From Typhlomys cinereus (taxonomy: Eukaryota > Chordata > Mammalia > Rodentia > Platacanthomyidae): a DNA stretch of 64,000 bases. Shown one piece after another: positions 33,521 to 44,975 of the stretch (the stretch's first letter is position 1; each line of letters starts with the position of its first letter). The notes beneath the pieces were generated by a model. It was given only the letters and a program-made list of their open reading frames with translations. It had not been told where the DNA came from and ran no database searches. A program made the position numbers and the translations under genes. The DNA lies in assembly GCA_023101885.1 (NCBI GenBank), contig JALPQD010000303.1, positions 248,001 to 312,000 of the forward strand, in the 5' to 3' direction.

Positions 33521-34620
33521 AGGGGCAGGTCTCTGGGTCCTCCTAGGCCAGGTGCTCATTCCCTGTATTCTACAGGTATCTGGTCCATTGTGGGCTTTGT
33601 ACAAGTGGGGTTCGCAGTGGGGTCCTCCTTCCCACCGAGAGTGAGGTCCAAGTGCCCCTTTCTTCTCAAGTAGGTCTGAAATGGAGTGAATGTAGTCTCT
33701 TCTGCAGGATGGGTAGGACTTATCCATCTGTGAGGTACCATCTGTGAGGTACACAGACAGGATTTGGTCCATCCTGCAAGGATGTCCAGGTGCAACCCCT
33801 ACTCACTGTTAGGTGAGCAGGACAGAAGCTTCTAAATGTCCTGAATGAATGTCATGGGCTCTTGCAGGTGTCTGGCTCTGACCTGGGTTTCATGCAAATC
33901 GGGGTTTGGTAGTTGTCCTTTCCAGTGTGTCCGTAGGCCTTACTTTGGGTGTCCTTTACCTTAAGGCGTGAGGTGTAATTTGGTTTCCTGTGAGTGCATG
34001 GATCAGCTGCTTGTAGGTCGAATGGTGAAAGATGCCCCACTGAAGCAACTGGTCCAGCTGGACACCACAAAATGTCCGGTGTTTGTCTTTTGTGGGTCTG
34101 GGAGTCTGTGGGGGCTTGAGGAATCATCCAGCCCGGCTGCACTCAGCATTCTGCTGTTGTGCTTCCTTTGGGCTGGATGTGGCTGGGCTCAAATGCAGGC
34201 AAGGTGAGCCCAGCCTCCAACCGGGTGCCTCTTCGGCCCAGGCTCAGTCATTTAGGGGCCTAGGCACTGCTCCTGGGCCCCTTGGTCACCTATTTGGAGG
34301 GCCCAGGCCCTTGCGTGGGGTGGCACTGGGTGGTAGGGGAAGGTTTGGGCTTGCAGAAGCCCGGTGGTGCCTGGGCTAGGAAGCAGGGAAGGTGAGCCCG
34401 GGTTGCCACCAGGAAGCTTCAGCAGCCCGGGCCCAGGTCCCAAGGGTTGCCCAGGCCACCAGGGGAAACTTGAGTTTCGTGTCCCAGGCCCCTTTGGTAT
34501 CTGCTAGGGGTCCAGGCTCTTTTGGAACCTGGGCAGTTTTCAGGTTGCCTTGTAGTCAGCGTCAGTCCAGTCAGTCTGTTCGAAGGAGACCCAGGTCCTC
34601 TGAGGCTCCCCTTGGGGCTC

Positions 34621-35058
34621 CTAGGCCTCAGGCACGCTGGGAGTATGCTGTGCCGACCTCAGGCTAAGAGCACGGCTTTTCCTGCCCATGGAAATGACAT
34701 TGTGGGTGAGGTCACAGAGGCCCGAGCTCCTTTTGTGATGGGCATCACAATGACTCTGCAGGCACTCTGCCACCTCCCAGCTGGCTGGGTTCTGGCATGG
34801 GTGTGCCTCGAGGACCCGGACCTGTGAGGTGTCCTCAGAGGTGCCTGCCTCTGGGTCCCGTGGGTGCTCCTCCTCCCAGGGTCCTAGGAGGAAGACAGGT
34901 GGGTAGGGCGCTTCCCCAGCAGCAGTGTGCAGGCTTGACAAGCTGAATCCTCCTCTCCTCAGCGGGGTCTCATCCTTGTCGTAGTGGCCGTGGGGGTGGG
35001 AGCCAAGATCTACAGAGGGAGAAAACAGCATGCACCAAAGCACCACATGCTTTAGCAA
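34621..35058 (-). other. Unrecognised 145-codon frame with a splice-acceptor-like start
   Basis: On the minus strand a strong acceptor-like site (TTTTCTCCCTCTGTAG) lies at about 35013-35028. It opens directly into a frame beginning LGSHPHGHYDKDETPLRR that stays open for over 120 codons. The composition is protein-like (mixed acidic, Ser and Pro). I recognise no family, no partner exon was identified, and GC-rich DNA makes such frames common. Confidence 0.2.
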
Positions 35059-35724
35059 AAGCCCAGTAATGGGGTCTGAAAACCACCGAGAGTATCTGAA
35101 CCCATCTTCCCACTTGCTTCCGAAGCTGTAAGAAAGTGTTCCCTACAAATGACGACCTTTAGACCAGTAACCCTCCCAAGGAAATATAATAAAAAAAATC
35201 CCACCATGCCAAAGGGCTTCCTATGAGCAGGGCAGATCCTGGCTGCCAGTGGTGGACAAGGGTGGATTCCACAGTTGCCTCTTCCTGCAACACAGTCTCC
35301 TCACGCAGAGGTGCCCACACCTAGAAACTCAGACAGAAGCAGAGGCAGTCTGCTCACGCACACGCGCAAGGGTTTGCCACAGTGGAAAGCGTGCACAATG
35401 GAAAAGATGGGTACACACCCACAGAGTCCTGCACAAAGCACAGAGCCGGCCCTGTCCAACACCCTGAGTCACACCTGTACAGCCACGCATGCCAGCTGCT
35501 GTCATACGTGCAGATGCACACAGCACACATGCTCACACAGAAAGGAAATGCCACATCCACTCACATCCGGACTTATGCACGCACACCCAGGCAGATGCGT
35601 GTCCATCTGGGGACAGCTGAGTGGGTGGTGGGAGGTTGTGGGGAAGGAGGTGGCTTGTGCCTGATGCTCACAGCATATACGCACACACAGGAAAGCACAC
35701 GATCATAGGTTTTATCACTTGGTA

Positions 35725-35783
35725 TGAGTGTGTATGTGTGTGTGTGTGTGTGCACATGCACACACGTGTCACACACACACACA
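35725..35783. repeat. (TG)n/(CA)n mixed microsatellite
   Basis: A TG run at about 35732-35751 is followed within 20 bp by a CA run at 35771-35783. This opposed arrangement can fold back on itself. Confidence 0.85.
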
Positions 35784-37749
35784 GGAGACAGTGTCCTTGT
35801 GCAGACAGCCCTTCTCCTGGGGTCAGTGCATTCACTCCTGGGATGAAACGGGGTGGTAGGTGGGGATGCGGCTCCCTCTGCTCACAGGTATGTGCCTCCC
35901 AAGCTGCCCTCTCATTTGCAAGGCTCCTTTGGCCCATAGGCTCTTTGTTTGTTTGTTGTCCTGGATGCTGCAGGATCTGGGGCCTGATGGTGGTCAGGCA
36001 GGAGACAGCGGGTGTCTGTGAAGCTGCTGAGGATGAAGAGATGCAGAAGGCCAGGAGCACACTGAGGCAGCAGGGTCGTGGGTAGCCTGCCCAAGCCAAG
36101 GTAGGACAGATGCCGTGGCTGTGAGCCAGGCAGGGCCGAGGAGATGTGGTGGTGTCTGTGAACGGAGCGAGGGAGAGTCTATGCGGGAGCAAACTGTGGG
36201 AGAAGCGACTCACATCACGGCAGGGAATCAGTTGAGACTTGAGAGACTTGCAGTGAGGGAGTCCTGGGGACCTGGCATGGCACCGGGTGAGATCTGGGTG
36301 CAGGCACTTGGGTTTGCATGGACTCGGTCCCCGGTTGCTTTGTGGCCTGGTGGTCCTCGGGAGATTGTTGGGGGAGACATCAGGAGATAGCCCTGGCCCG
36401 TGGCCTGGAAGAGCCGGGCCCCGCGCTCACATCCCGCCCCTCAGAGCACCTGTCTGTTAAATGTCCCCAGGTGGCTATCCCCCTACACACCCTTTTGCCC
36501 CCTCCTCACAGGCCCCATGGAAGCTTGTTGAGGAGGCAGCCAGCTACCCTGTCCCCATCTGGGGCATAAGCATCAGTGAGCTGTGTCCAGACTCTCCCAG
36601 TGGACTCCCAGTCTCAGGCCCAGGTTCAAGTCTCAACTCAGCAGCCCTTGCCCTCTAGCTCCCCTCCTGAGCTCCAGGACTCTGCCCTTTGGGCCCTCCT
36701 TCCCTGCCCCACCCCACCCCTTCCCCCCACCACCCAGCCTGCTCCCCATGTGCTCCTCACTCCCAGGGGCTCTTCTTCTGCTGCAGCAGAGTGACCTCTG
36801 CACTGCTTCTCTTGCAGCTTGTGTCCAGTTTCTCCTCGCCCCCGCGCTTCCATTTGCACTATGGCCACAAGGGGGCGAGCATCCCCCTCGGGCTTCCTGT
36901 CCTCCTCTTTCACTGAGGACTCTATCCATGTAGCAGGCAGTAATCGGGAGCGTTCTTCCTGTCTGTCCTCCAGCAAATTTCCACACGCAGGCAGTACACA
37001 CGTTCCCAGCACACCCACTGACCACGCAAATGCAGCCTACATGCTCATGGCATGTATAGGACGACTGTACGTGTGGCAGCCCTTTGGGTGCATGTGCACA
37101 TGAGAGGTCCGTGGAACCCCACACACCACCGTGCCCTGAGGAATCTATGTACCTTGTGTTTGTGCACAAAGAGTGCGCACAGAAGCACACATAAACTCTG
37201 CCCCACATATAAGCAAGTGGGTTCTTACCAGGAACCCAGGCATGCTGAAAATGTGTAAAGCAGATGCGTGTGCCTGGATGCACAGAGCACACAGGCACAG
37301 GAGAACCTCGTAGCTCACAGAGGTGGACTCACGTCACACCCCCGTGCATACAGTAAGAGCTCTAAGCACATGTGCATGGGGACATTGGCAGGCAGCCTGC
37401 GGGCTAATAAGCGTTCACCCCAGTGTCACGCAGCGAGAACCAGGAGTCGTACAAGCAGACACAGCATCTGTGCCTACTGTCTACACATTGAACACCATGG
37501 ACAATTGTGTGGCAACTCCTTGAAAAAGAGAGAAGAGAGAGGAAACGGAAGGGAGAGAGCCTAGTTTTGGGCCATAGGGCATACAGAGGACTCTGACCCT
37601 TGGAAGGGAGTTTGAGTTATGGCACAATTCAGGCAAGAACCAAGAGGGGTGTGTGGGCCTGGAGGACTGGGAGAGTGGCACATGCATCCATGGAATGGTT
37701 AGGGGTGCTCTCTAGGCCATGTGGGCAGTGAAGGCTCAGAAAGTGAATG

Positions 37750-38095
37750 AATGAGTCCATGAAATCCACTGACACGAGTCTACAGAACCCACTTAAACCC
37801 ACTGACACACATTCACAGGACCTGCTGGCACAAATCCACAGAACTCACTAACATGGGTCCACACAAAACCTGCTGAGAACAGGTTCAACAAATCCAATGA
37901 CACAGGTTCACAGAACCTGCTGGGCATGGGCCCATATAACCCAATGACATGAGGCCACTACCCACTGTCATGAGTCCACAGAACCTGCTGACAGCCCACT
38001 GACATGTATCCCATGGAAGCCAATGACATGAGTCCCTGAGTTGAGACATGAGCTGTCAGAACCTGCTGACACTGAATCTATGACACAGTCCATGA
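37750..38095 (+). repeat. Degenerate minisatellite
   Basis: Around 12 diverged copies of a unit built from CCACTGACA(C/T)(G/A)AGTCCACAGAACCTGCTG, with variable spacing of 20-40 bp. Confidence 0.85.
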
Positions 38096-38469
38096 CAGTG
38101 GTGCTGCCCGTGCAAGACCCCTCACTACCCTCAACAGAGACTAAAATGCAGTGCCCTTCATTTCATCCATCACCAGGACAGGCTGATGCCATCTGCCCAT
38201 GCTGGGACTGAATCCGTCCCCTCCTGCAGCTGGACCTATCTTGCAGGCCCTATGTCTGGGGGTGGCGAATAACTGTGTCAAGAGGTCATTATGTGGCACC
38301 CAGTGGACAAGAGGTTGCAGGAGCTGGAGAGTCACTTGCCTCTCCTGCAGGACTCCTTTTCTTCTGACAAACCAGAGGGGCCAGGACTGAAGCTCTGCTC
38401 CCCACAGCCTGGGGACAACGGTTAATACCACGCTATACATTTTCACATCTGTACCTGTGCCTGCATAAG

Positions 38470-38700
38470 CATTTGTGTGTGTGCGTGTGTGTGCTTTCAC
38501 CTGTGTGGAGTATTATATGTACATATGAATATGAACATGCAATTGTGGTGTGTGCATGTAGAGACATGGGTATGTATACATCTGTATTTACAGAAGTGGA
38601 TGGTTTGTAGTATGCACATTTGCTCATGGGTGTGGCCAGATCTGTGTTTGCACATGGTGGTATCTGGGTGCACATGAGTGCTTACGTGCCCAGGAATGTA
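38470..38700. repeat. TG/TA-rich low-complexity tract
   Basis: Degenerate (TG)n with GTGTGTGCATG and ACATATGAATATG variants. No coding signal. Confidence 0.7.
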
Positions 38701-39294
38701 TTCATAGGCAGGGTGTCTACACAGGAGTCTTAGAGGTTGACATGGAGGTGACTCAAGGTTGTCACATGGGGGGGTTCGCTGTCAGACTTGTGCCGCTGCC
38801 AGCTGTTCCCACCTGGTGCCCTCTCTATGCTCCCCTTACAGCCTGGTCTGGATGCCCCTTGGCTCCTGCAACAGGTCATCATACCATCCCCACGTAGCAT
38901 TCCTCTGGGGCAGGAAATGGTCATGCCCTTTTTACCATCTGACCCCATGGTGAGTTCCAGAAGCTCAGACCGGAGCACCATTTACCAACTGTCCTAGAAC
39001 TCTGCACAATCCAAAAAGCACATATTCCCACAGCTTGAATCTTGCCACAATACAGACTCTGCCTCAATATGCCCCCACCCCAAGGCCTGCGCACCTGCGG
39101 TCTGGGTCTTGGAGTCTTTTTGTAGAAGACTACATGACTCCTTTTAATTTACCAGTTAGGACTAGACCCAAATGTCCTCTTTTCAGGGAGTTGCCAACAG
39201 CATCCTGAGGAAGATCCTGTCACCCTCTCTCTTATGACTTGGCACCATCCTCATCATCGCCTTCATCACTCTGGAATATTCTTGCATTTGTTCT

Positions 39295-39515
39295 GGTATC
39301 CTCTGCACTGGACTCTGGGCAGTGCTGACCTGTCCATGGGAAACCTTGGACAGTACTGACCTCTGCACATGGACCTGATCAGGGCTCTTTACAGAACCCT
39401 GGATAGTACTGAGCTCTCCACAGAAGACACTGAGTGATGCTGACCTGTACACCAGACCATGGGTGATGCTGATCAATCAATATACAGGAGGACACTGGGC
39501 AATACTGGCCTCAGA
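39295..39515 (+). repeat. Minisatellite, unit about 35 bp
   Basis: Five to six diverged copies of ACTGGGCAGTGCTGACCTGTCCATGGGA-like sequence: GGGCAGTGCTGACC, GGACAGTACTGACC, GGATAGTACTGAGC, GAGTGATGCTGACC, GGGTGATGCTGATC, GGGCAATACTGGCC. Confidence 0.88.
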
Positions 39516-40186
39516 ATAGCTGAGATTGCTCAGCTATTGCTTTGGTCCTAACTTGTGTGGAGTATCTTGCATATCATTGCTTCTCCAGTCCTTGTGCTCT
39601 TACAATCTTACCGCCCCCTCTTCTGCAAATTGCCCTGAGCTTCAGGATGGGGAGAGATTAAGCTGGCCTAGTTCCAGGTGATTGATATAGAGTCTCTGAT
39701 GTTCTGGATTATGGTTTGTTGGTTTTGTTTTTCAGTTTTGCTGCTCTTGCAATACCCTTGGCTCCACCCTGATGGGTATTGGATGTCACTCCCTGGCCAG
39801 AGATAAAAACCTGTTAAATTAGAGTCTTGTTATAAGAGTATATTCAAAGGTAGATGTAATAAAAGTAGGAAACCACGGTGAGGGAGGGGTCAATCACCCA
39901 TCTGTGAAATGGTTACTTTCTATCTGCCAGACTATATGCCCTCCCCTTCTGGTAAGTTCATACCCCATCAATTGGAGATCAGGAAGGAAAGTCTGTGAAC
40001 TTAACCAGATGTCTCATTACTTACTTGCAGTCCTTGATGGTGGCCTATTTTCTCTGCTGTAACATGGTCCCCTCTCTCCTTCTTACTGGTGTGGCCCTCC
40101 TTCCCCATCCCTCCTGTTCATAATCTTAGCAATTACTGTAGTTATCACAGATATTTATCTTTGAGTGTCTCTAAGTGGGTTTCGTA

Positions 40187-43100
40187 CTAGAAGCCACCTA
40201 TTAGGGAGTACATATGGCACTTAATTCTCTGTGTCTGTGATACTTCACTCAATATAATTGTTTCTAATTCCATCCATTTTCCAGCAAATTCCATTAATTC
40301 ATCATTTTTGATGGCTGAGTAGTACTCCATTGTATAGATGTACCACAGTTTCATTATCCACTCTTCAACTGTTGGACATTTGGGTTGATTCCATGACTTT
40401 GCTAATGTAAACAGTGCTGCTATGAACATGGTCACACTTGTGCTATCGAGGTGAACCTCTGCTGCATGGGGGGTTATTCCCAAAAGTGGAATTGCAGGAT
40501 CATATGGCATTTCAATCTTTAATTTTTTAAGAATCTCCAGACGGCTCATCAGAGTGGCTGTATGAGCCTGCATTCCCACCAGCAATGTAGGAGAGTTCCC
40601 CTCTCTCCACATCCTCTCCAGCATTTGTTGTTTTTTGTATTGTGGATTTTTGCCATCCTAACCGGGGTGAGATGATATCTCAGGGAAGTTTTGATTTGCA
40701 TTTCCCTGATGGCTAAGGATGTGGAGCATTTTTTAAGATATTTGTTAGACATTTTAATTTCATCCCTGGTAAAGTTTCTTTGAAGTTCCAGGGCCCATTT
40801 TTTAATTGGGCCATTTGTTTCCTTAGTGTTTAGTTTTCTAAGTTCTTTGTGCACTCTGGATAGTAGGTCTTTATCAGATATGTGGTTAGTGAAGATTTTC
40901 TCCCATTCTGTGGGTTGCCTTGGAGCTCCTGTTACAATCTCTTTTACCTGAACAGAAGCTCTTTAATTTCACCAAATCCCACTGTTGAGAGTTGGTAGCA
41001 GTGACTGGGCTATTGGATGTCTGTTTAGGAACTGTTGGCCTAGCCCAATCAGCTCAAGGGTGTTCCCTACCCTTTCACCTATGGTTTTTATAGTCTCTGG
41101 CCTTATATCAAGGTCCTTGATCCATTTGGAATTAAGTCTTGTACATGGTGACAAGTACAGGTCCAGTTTTAATCTTCTGCATGTGGACTTCCAGTTTTGC
41201 CAGCACCATTTGTTGAAGATGCTGTTCTTTTCCCATAGGATATTTTGGGCCCCTTTTTCAAAGATCAAATGGCTGTAATTTTGTGTGCTTATATCTGGGT
41301 CTTCAACCCTTATCCATTGATCTGTGTGTCTATTTTGGAGCCAGTACCAGGCTGCTTTTATAACTATGGATTTGTAGTATAGACCAAGGTTTGGTATGGT
41401 GATATCTCCAGCCGTGTTTTTGTTACTCAGGATTGTCTTTGCTATCCTGGGTCTTTTGTGCCTCCATATGAATTTTGAGATTGTTTGGTCAACTTCTTTA
41501 AAGAATTGCTTTGGATTTTAATTGGTATCGCATTGAATTTGTATATTGCCTTTGGTAGGATGGTCATTTTTACGATGTTGATTCTGCCAATCCAGCAACA
41601 TGGGAGGTCTGTCCACCTTCTGGTGTCATCTGCAATTTCTTTCTTTAGGGTTTTAAAGTTTTCATTGTAAAGGTCTTTTACCTTCTTGGTTAGGTTTATA
41701 CTAAGGTATTTCATTTTTTTAGGGGCTATAGTAAATGGGATTGTTTCTCTCAGGGCTTTTTCACTTCTTTCATTCTGGGCATATAGGAAGGCCACTGATT
41801 TTTGTGCATTTATTTTGTATCCTGCCACCCTGCTGAACTTCTGTATTAATTCCAGGAGCTTGCTGGTTGAGTTTTTGGGATCACTCAGGTATAGGATCAT
41901 GTCATCTGCAAATAGAGATAACTTGACTTCTTCCTTGCCAATTTGAATCCCTTTTAAGTCCCTTTCTTGTCTTATGGCTTCAGCTAAGACTTCAAGTACA
42001 ATATTGAAAAGGAGTGGTGACAGTGGACAGCCTTGTCTTGTTCCTGATCGAAGTGGTAATGCTTCAAGTTTTTCCCCATTGAGTATAATCCTTGCTGTTG
42101 GCTTATTGCATACAGCTTTTATTATATTGATAAAGGTTCCTTCCATTCCAACCTTCTCTAGGGTTTTGATCATAAAGGGCTATTGGATCGCGTCGAAAGC
42201 TTTTTCTGCATCTATCGAGAGTATCATGTGGTCTTGAACATTGGACTGGTTTATATGGTGAATTACATTTATTGATTTGCGTATATGGAACCAACCTTGT
42301 GTGCGTAGGATAAAGCCTACTTGATCCTTGTGGATGATCTTTTTGATATGTTTTTGAATATGATTTGCTAAGACTTTTTTGAGAATCTTTGCATCTGTGT
42401 TCAAAAGACAAATTGGCCTATAGTTTTCTTTTTTAAGTGTATCTTTATTAGGTTTTGGGATTAAGATGATATTAGCTTCATAGAAGGAATTTGGTAGTGT
42501 TCCTTTGCTATTTGATGGAGCAGTTTAAAGAGTATTGGTGTTATTAACTCCTTAAATGTCTGGTAGAACTCTGTGCTGAATCCATCGGGTCCAGGACATT
42601 TCTTGGTGGGAAGATTTGAGATTACTTCCTCAATTTCCTCATATGTTATAGGACTATTTAAATAATTCCCAACTTCCTGATTCAATTTAGGTAAGTTGTG
42701 TTTTCTTAGGAATTCATCCGTCTCTTTTGTGTTGTCAAACTTCACAGAGTATAAGTTTTTGAAATATGACATTATAATTCTCTGGATTTCTTGGGTATCA
42801 GTAGTGATAACTCCATTTTCATCTCTAATTTTGTTAATTTGGGTTTCCTCTCTCTTGCTTTTGGTTGATTTGGCTAAGGGTGTATCAATCTTATTGATTT
42901 TTTTCAAAAAAACAGCTTTTTGACTGGTTGATTTTCTGTATCGTTTTCCTAATCTCGATTTCAGATATTTCTCCCCTTATTTTGCTAATCTCCTCCCTTC
43001 TACTGCTTTTGGGATCAGATTGCTCTAGTGTCTCTAAAGCTTTTAGGTGCATTGTTAAGTTATTTATTTCTGATGTTTCCATTTTTTTGATATAGGCATT

Positions 43101-43983
43101 ACGAGCTGTGACTCTTAGTATAGCTTTCATTGTGTCCCTGAGATTTTGGTAAGTTGTATTTTCATTATTGTTCACTTTCAGGAAATCTTGAATTTCCTTT
43201 GTAATTTCTTCCTGAATCCAATTCTCAATCAGCATCATAGTATTAAGTTTCCAGGAGTTAGTGTATTTTCTGTTGCTTGTTGTGTTGTGGATGTCAAACT
43301 TTAGGCCGTGGTGCAGGCAAGAATTTCAACTTTCCTGTATATGTGGAGATTCATTTTGTGGACCAATATGTGATCTATTTTGGAGAAAGTTCCATGTGCT
43401 GCTGAGAAAAATGTGTATTCTTTGGTGCGTGGATGAAAAGTTTGATAGAGATCTATAAGGTCCATTTCACTAAGGGTTTGATTAAGCTCCAAAGTGTCTC
43501 TGTTGTTTTTTACCTTGTGATCTATCCCATGTTGAGAGGGCAGTATTGAAATCCTGAAGAATTATCATTTTGGGATTGATTTCTCGCTTTTGACATTATA
43601 GGGTTTGCTTAATGAATGTGGGGGGCCCATATTGGGTGCATATATGTTCAGTATTGTGAAGTCTTCCTGGTGAATTGTACCTGTGCTAAAATGTAGTATC
43701 CATCTGTGTCTCTTGTGATTTTTTTTGGTTTGAAGTCCACTTTGTCCGATAGCATAATGGCTACTCCTGCCTGTTTTCCGCTTCCATTAGCTTGTAGAAT
43801 TGTTGACCAGCCTTTTATTTTTAAGATGTGTCTATCTTTTGTGATGAGATGGGTTCCTTGCAGGCAGCAGATTGATGGATTGTAATTTTTAATCCAAGTT
43901 TGTAATCTGTGTCTCTTGATCGGCGAGTTAATTCCATTAACATTTAGTGTTATAATGGAGAAACTATTTTTAATTCTGGACAT
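40187..43983 (-). pseudogene. L1 ORF2 (endonuclease/reverse transcriptase), broken
   Basis: ORF2 encodes an APE-like endonuclease and a reverse transcriptase used in target-primed retrotransposition. The start frame (43648-43983) has LNVNGINSPIKRHRL and then CLQGTHL, where the family has CLQETHL: the catalytic Glu is Gly. The RT core is in 41442-42173, with [10 protein letters not shown] and the active-site FADDMILY intact. The C-terminal segment (40187-40624) ends SEVSQTQRIKCHMYSL. At least six frames are needed to cover it, with stops and frameshifts throughout, so it is inactive. Length is close to a full ORF2. Confidence 0.9.
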
Positions 43984-44168
43984 TTATTATGTTTAGTGGT
44001 TTTTGTAAGTATATTGCTTTGCTTTTAATGTTGTTATACTTCCCTTCCTGGATATGCCTGATTTTTCTTCATGCTTGAGTATTATTTCTAGCATTTTTTG
44101 AAGGCCTGGTTTGGTGGATATGTATCTCTTCAAGTTGTCTTTGTGCTGGAAGATTTTTCTTTCTCCTT

Positions 44169-44683
44169 TTGAAAGAATTCATGTAGAAAAAGAAATTTCC
44201 AATTTCCTAGGCAAGCAAGAATGTGATGAGCTAGTCTCAGAATCACATTACCTCACTCCAACTCAAGGATTCCCAAAAAAGGCAAAGGACCTGTGTGTCC
44301 AGGCCAGATACAGGGAATTCTCCCCACCCTGGGAATTCCAAGGAAACACACTCATCCCCAGGTTTCCGGGTGAAGCCACGAGTATGTGCTACTATGCTCG
44401 TCGCCATTGAACCCCGCCCCATTCACTTCGCGCCTAAACTTGCACCAATGAGTTTAAAAGTTAAGTGTATAAGACAATTATTAGGTGACACCTCACTTCC
44501 TCAACACCTCCTTACAAAAATTGTATAAAAAGTCTGTGCTCTGTGTGCTCAGGATAGTCTCGCCCTTTCCTGTATGGGGCGACCCCAGCGCGCTGGATAA
44601 TAAACCTCTTGCAGTTTGCATCGATCTTGTCAGCGTGGTCTCCTGAGTCAGGTCATCTTCTGAGTGGGAGTTTTGTCCCAACA
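44169..44683 (+). mobile_element. Solo LTR, ERV1/gammaretrovirus-like, inside the L1
   Basis: 515 bp with TG/CA ends and a 4-bp TSD CTTT (44165-44168 and 44684-44687). Removing it restores the L1 sequence. A TATAAAAAG box lies at 44524 and AATAAA at 44599-44604. The R/U5 has the ATAAACCTCTTGCAGTTTGC style of gammaretroviral LTRs. A 4-bp TSD fits that class. Confidence 0.93.
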
Positions 44684-44975
44684 CTTTGATCAAGACGGAT
44701 AGTTTTGTGGGGTATTTCAGCCTGGGTTGACATTTTTGCTCATTCAATACTTGAAGTATGTCTCTCCAAGCTCTTTTTGCTTTTACTGTTTCGACTGAGA
44801 AGTCATTTGTTATTTTATTGGTTTACCTTTAAAAGTGACTTGTTTTTTTTCCTTTGAAGCTCTCCGCACCATTTCTTTATCTTGAATGTGGAGTGTTTTA
44901 ACTATTATTTGCCATGGCGAGTTTCTATTTTGGTCATATCTGTTCCTTCCTTTCTTTTTCTCTTTTTTTTTTTTT

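Larger units (their letters stand above)
30300..39535. other. GC-rich, minisatellite-rich block without recognised gene
   Basis: Between the AT-rich flank and the L1 at 39536 lies about 9.2 kb of GC-rich DNA. It holds a (GT)n run, a ~505-bp tandem repeat, GGCCCAGG-type degenerate repeats near 34230-34560, TG/CA-rich tracts and two further minisatellites. Frames up to 221 codons occur on both strands, overlapping one another, without a consistent codon pattern or a family I know. One minus-strand frame (34621-35058) is listed separately as the most exon-like. Interspersed retroelements are conspicuously few here. Confidence 0.6.
39536..44975 (-). mobile_element. Long, decayed L1 interrupted by a solo LTR
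   Basis: Minus-strand L1. 3' UTR at 39536-40186 (cut at its outer end, no poly(A) tail left), ORF2 at 40187-43983, and ORF1 C-terminal region at 44000-44168 and 44684-44975. The LTR at 44169-44683 divides it. The 3' UTR matches the L1 pieces at 9480-9840 and 47250-47900 (complement), so one L1 family is represented three times in the window. Confidence 0.92.

Noticed and set aside
36633..37298. 221-codon minus-strand frame, longest in the GC-rich block
   Set aside because: Cys/Gly/His-rich low-complexity translation of minisatellite-like DNA, with competing frames on both strands.
39295..39515. CRISPR-like array
   Set aside because: Units are diverged, spacers are not distinct and the genome is mammalian. 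This is a minisatellite; the same holds for the other tandem arrays.
41442..42173. Intact reverse transcriptase gene
   Set aside because: The RT core is open for 243 codons, but the rest of ORF2 is spread over several frames and the endonuclease is mutated. It is a dead L1.
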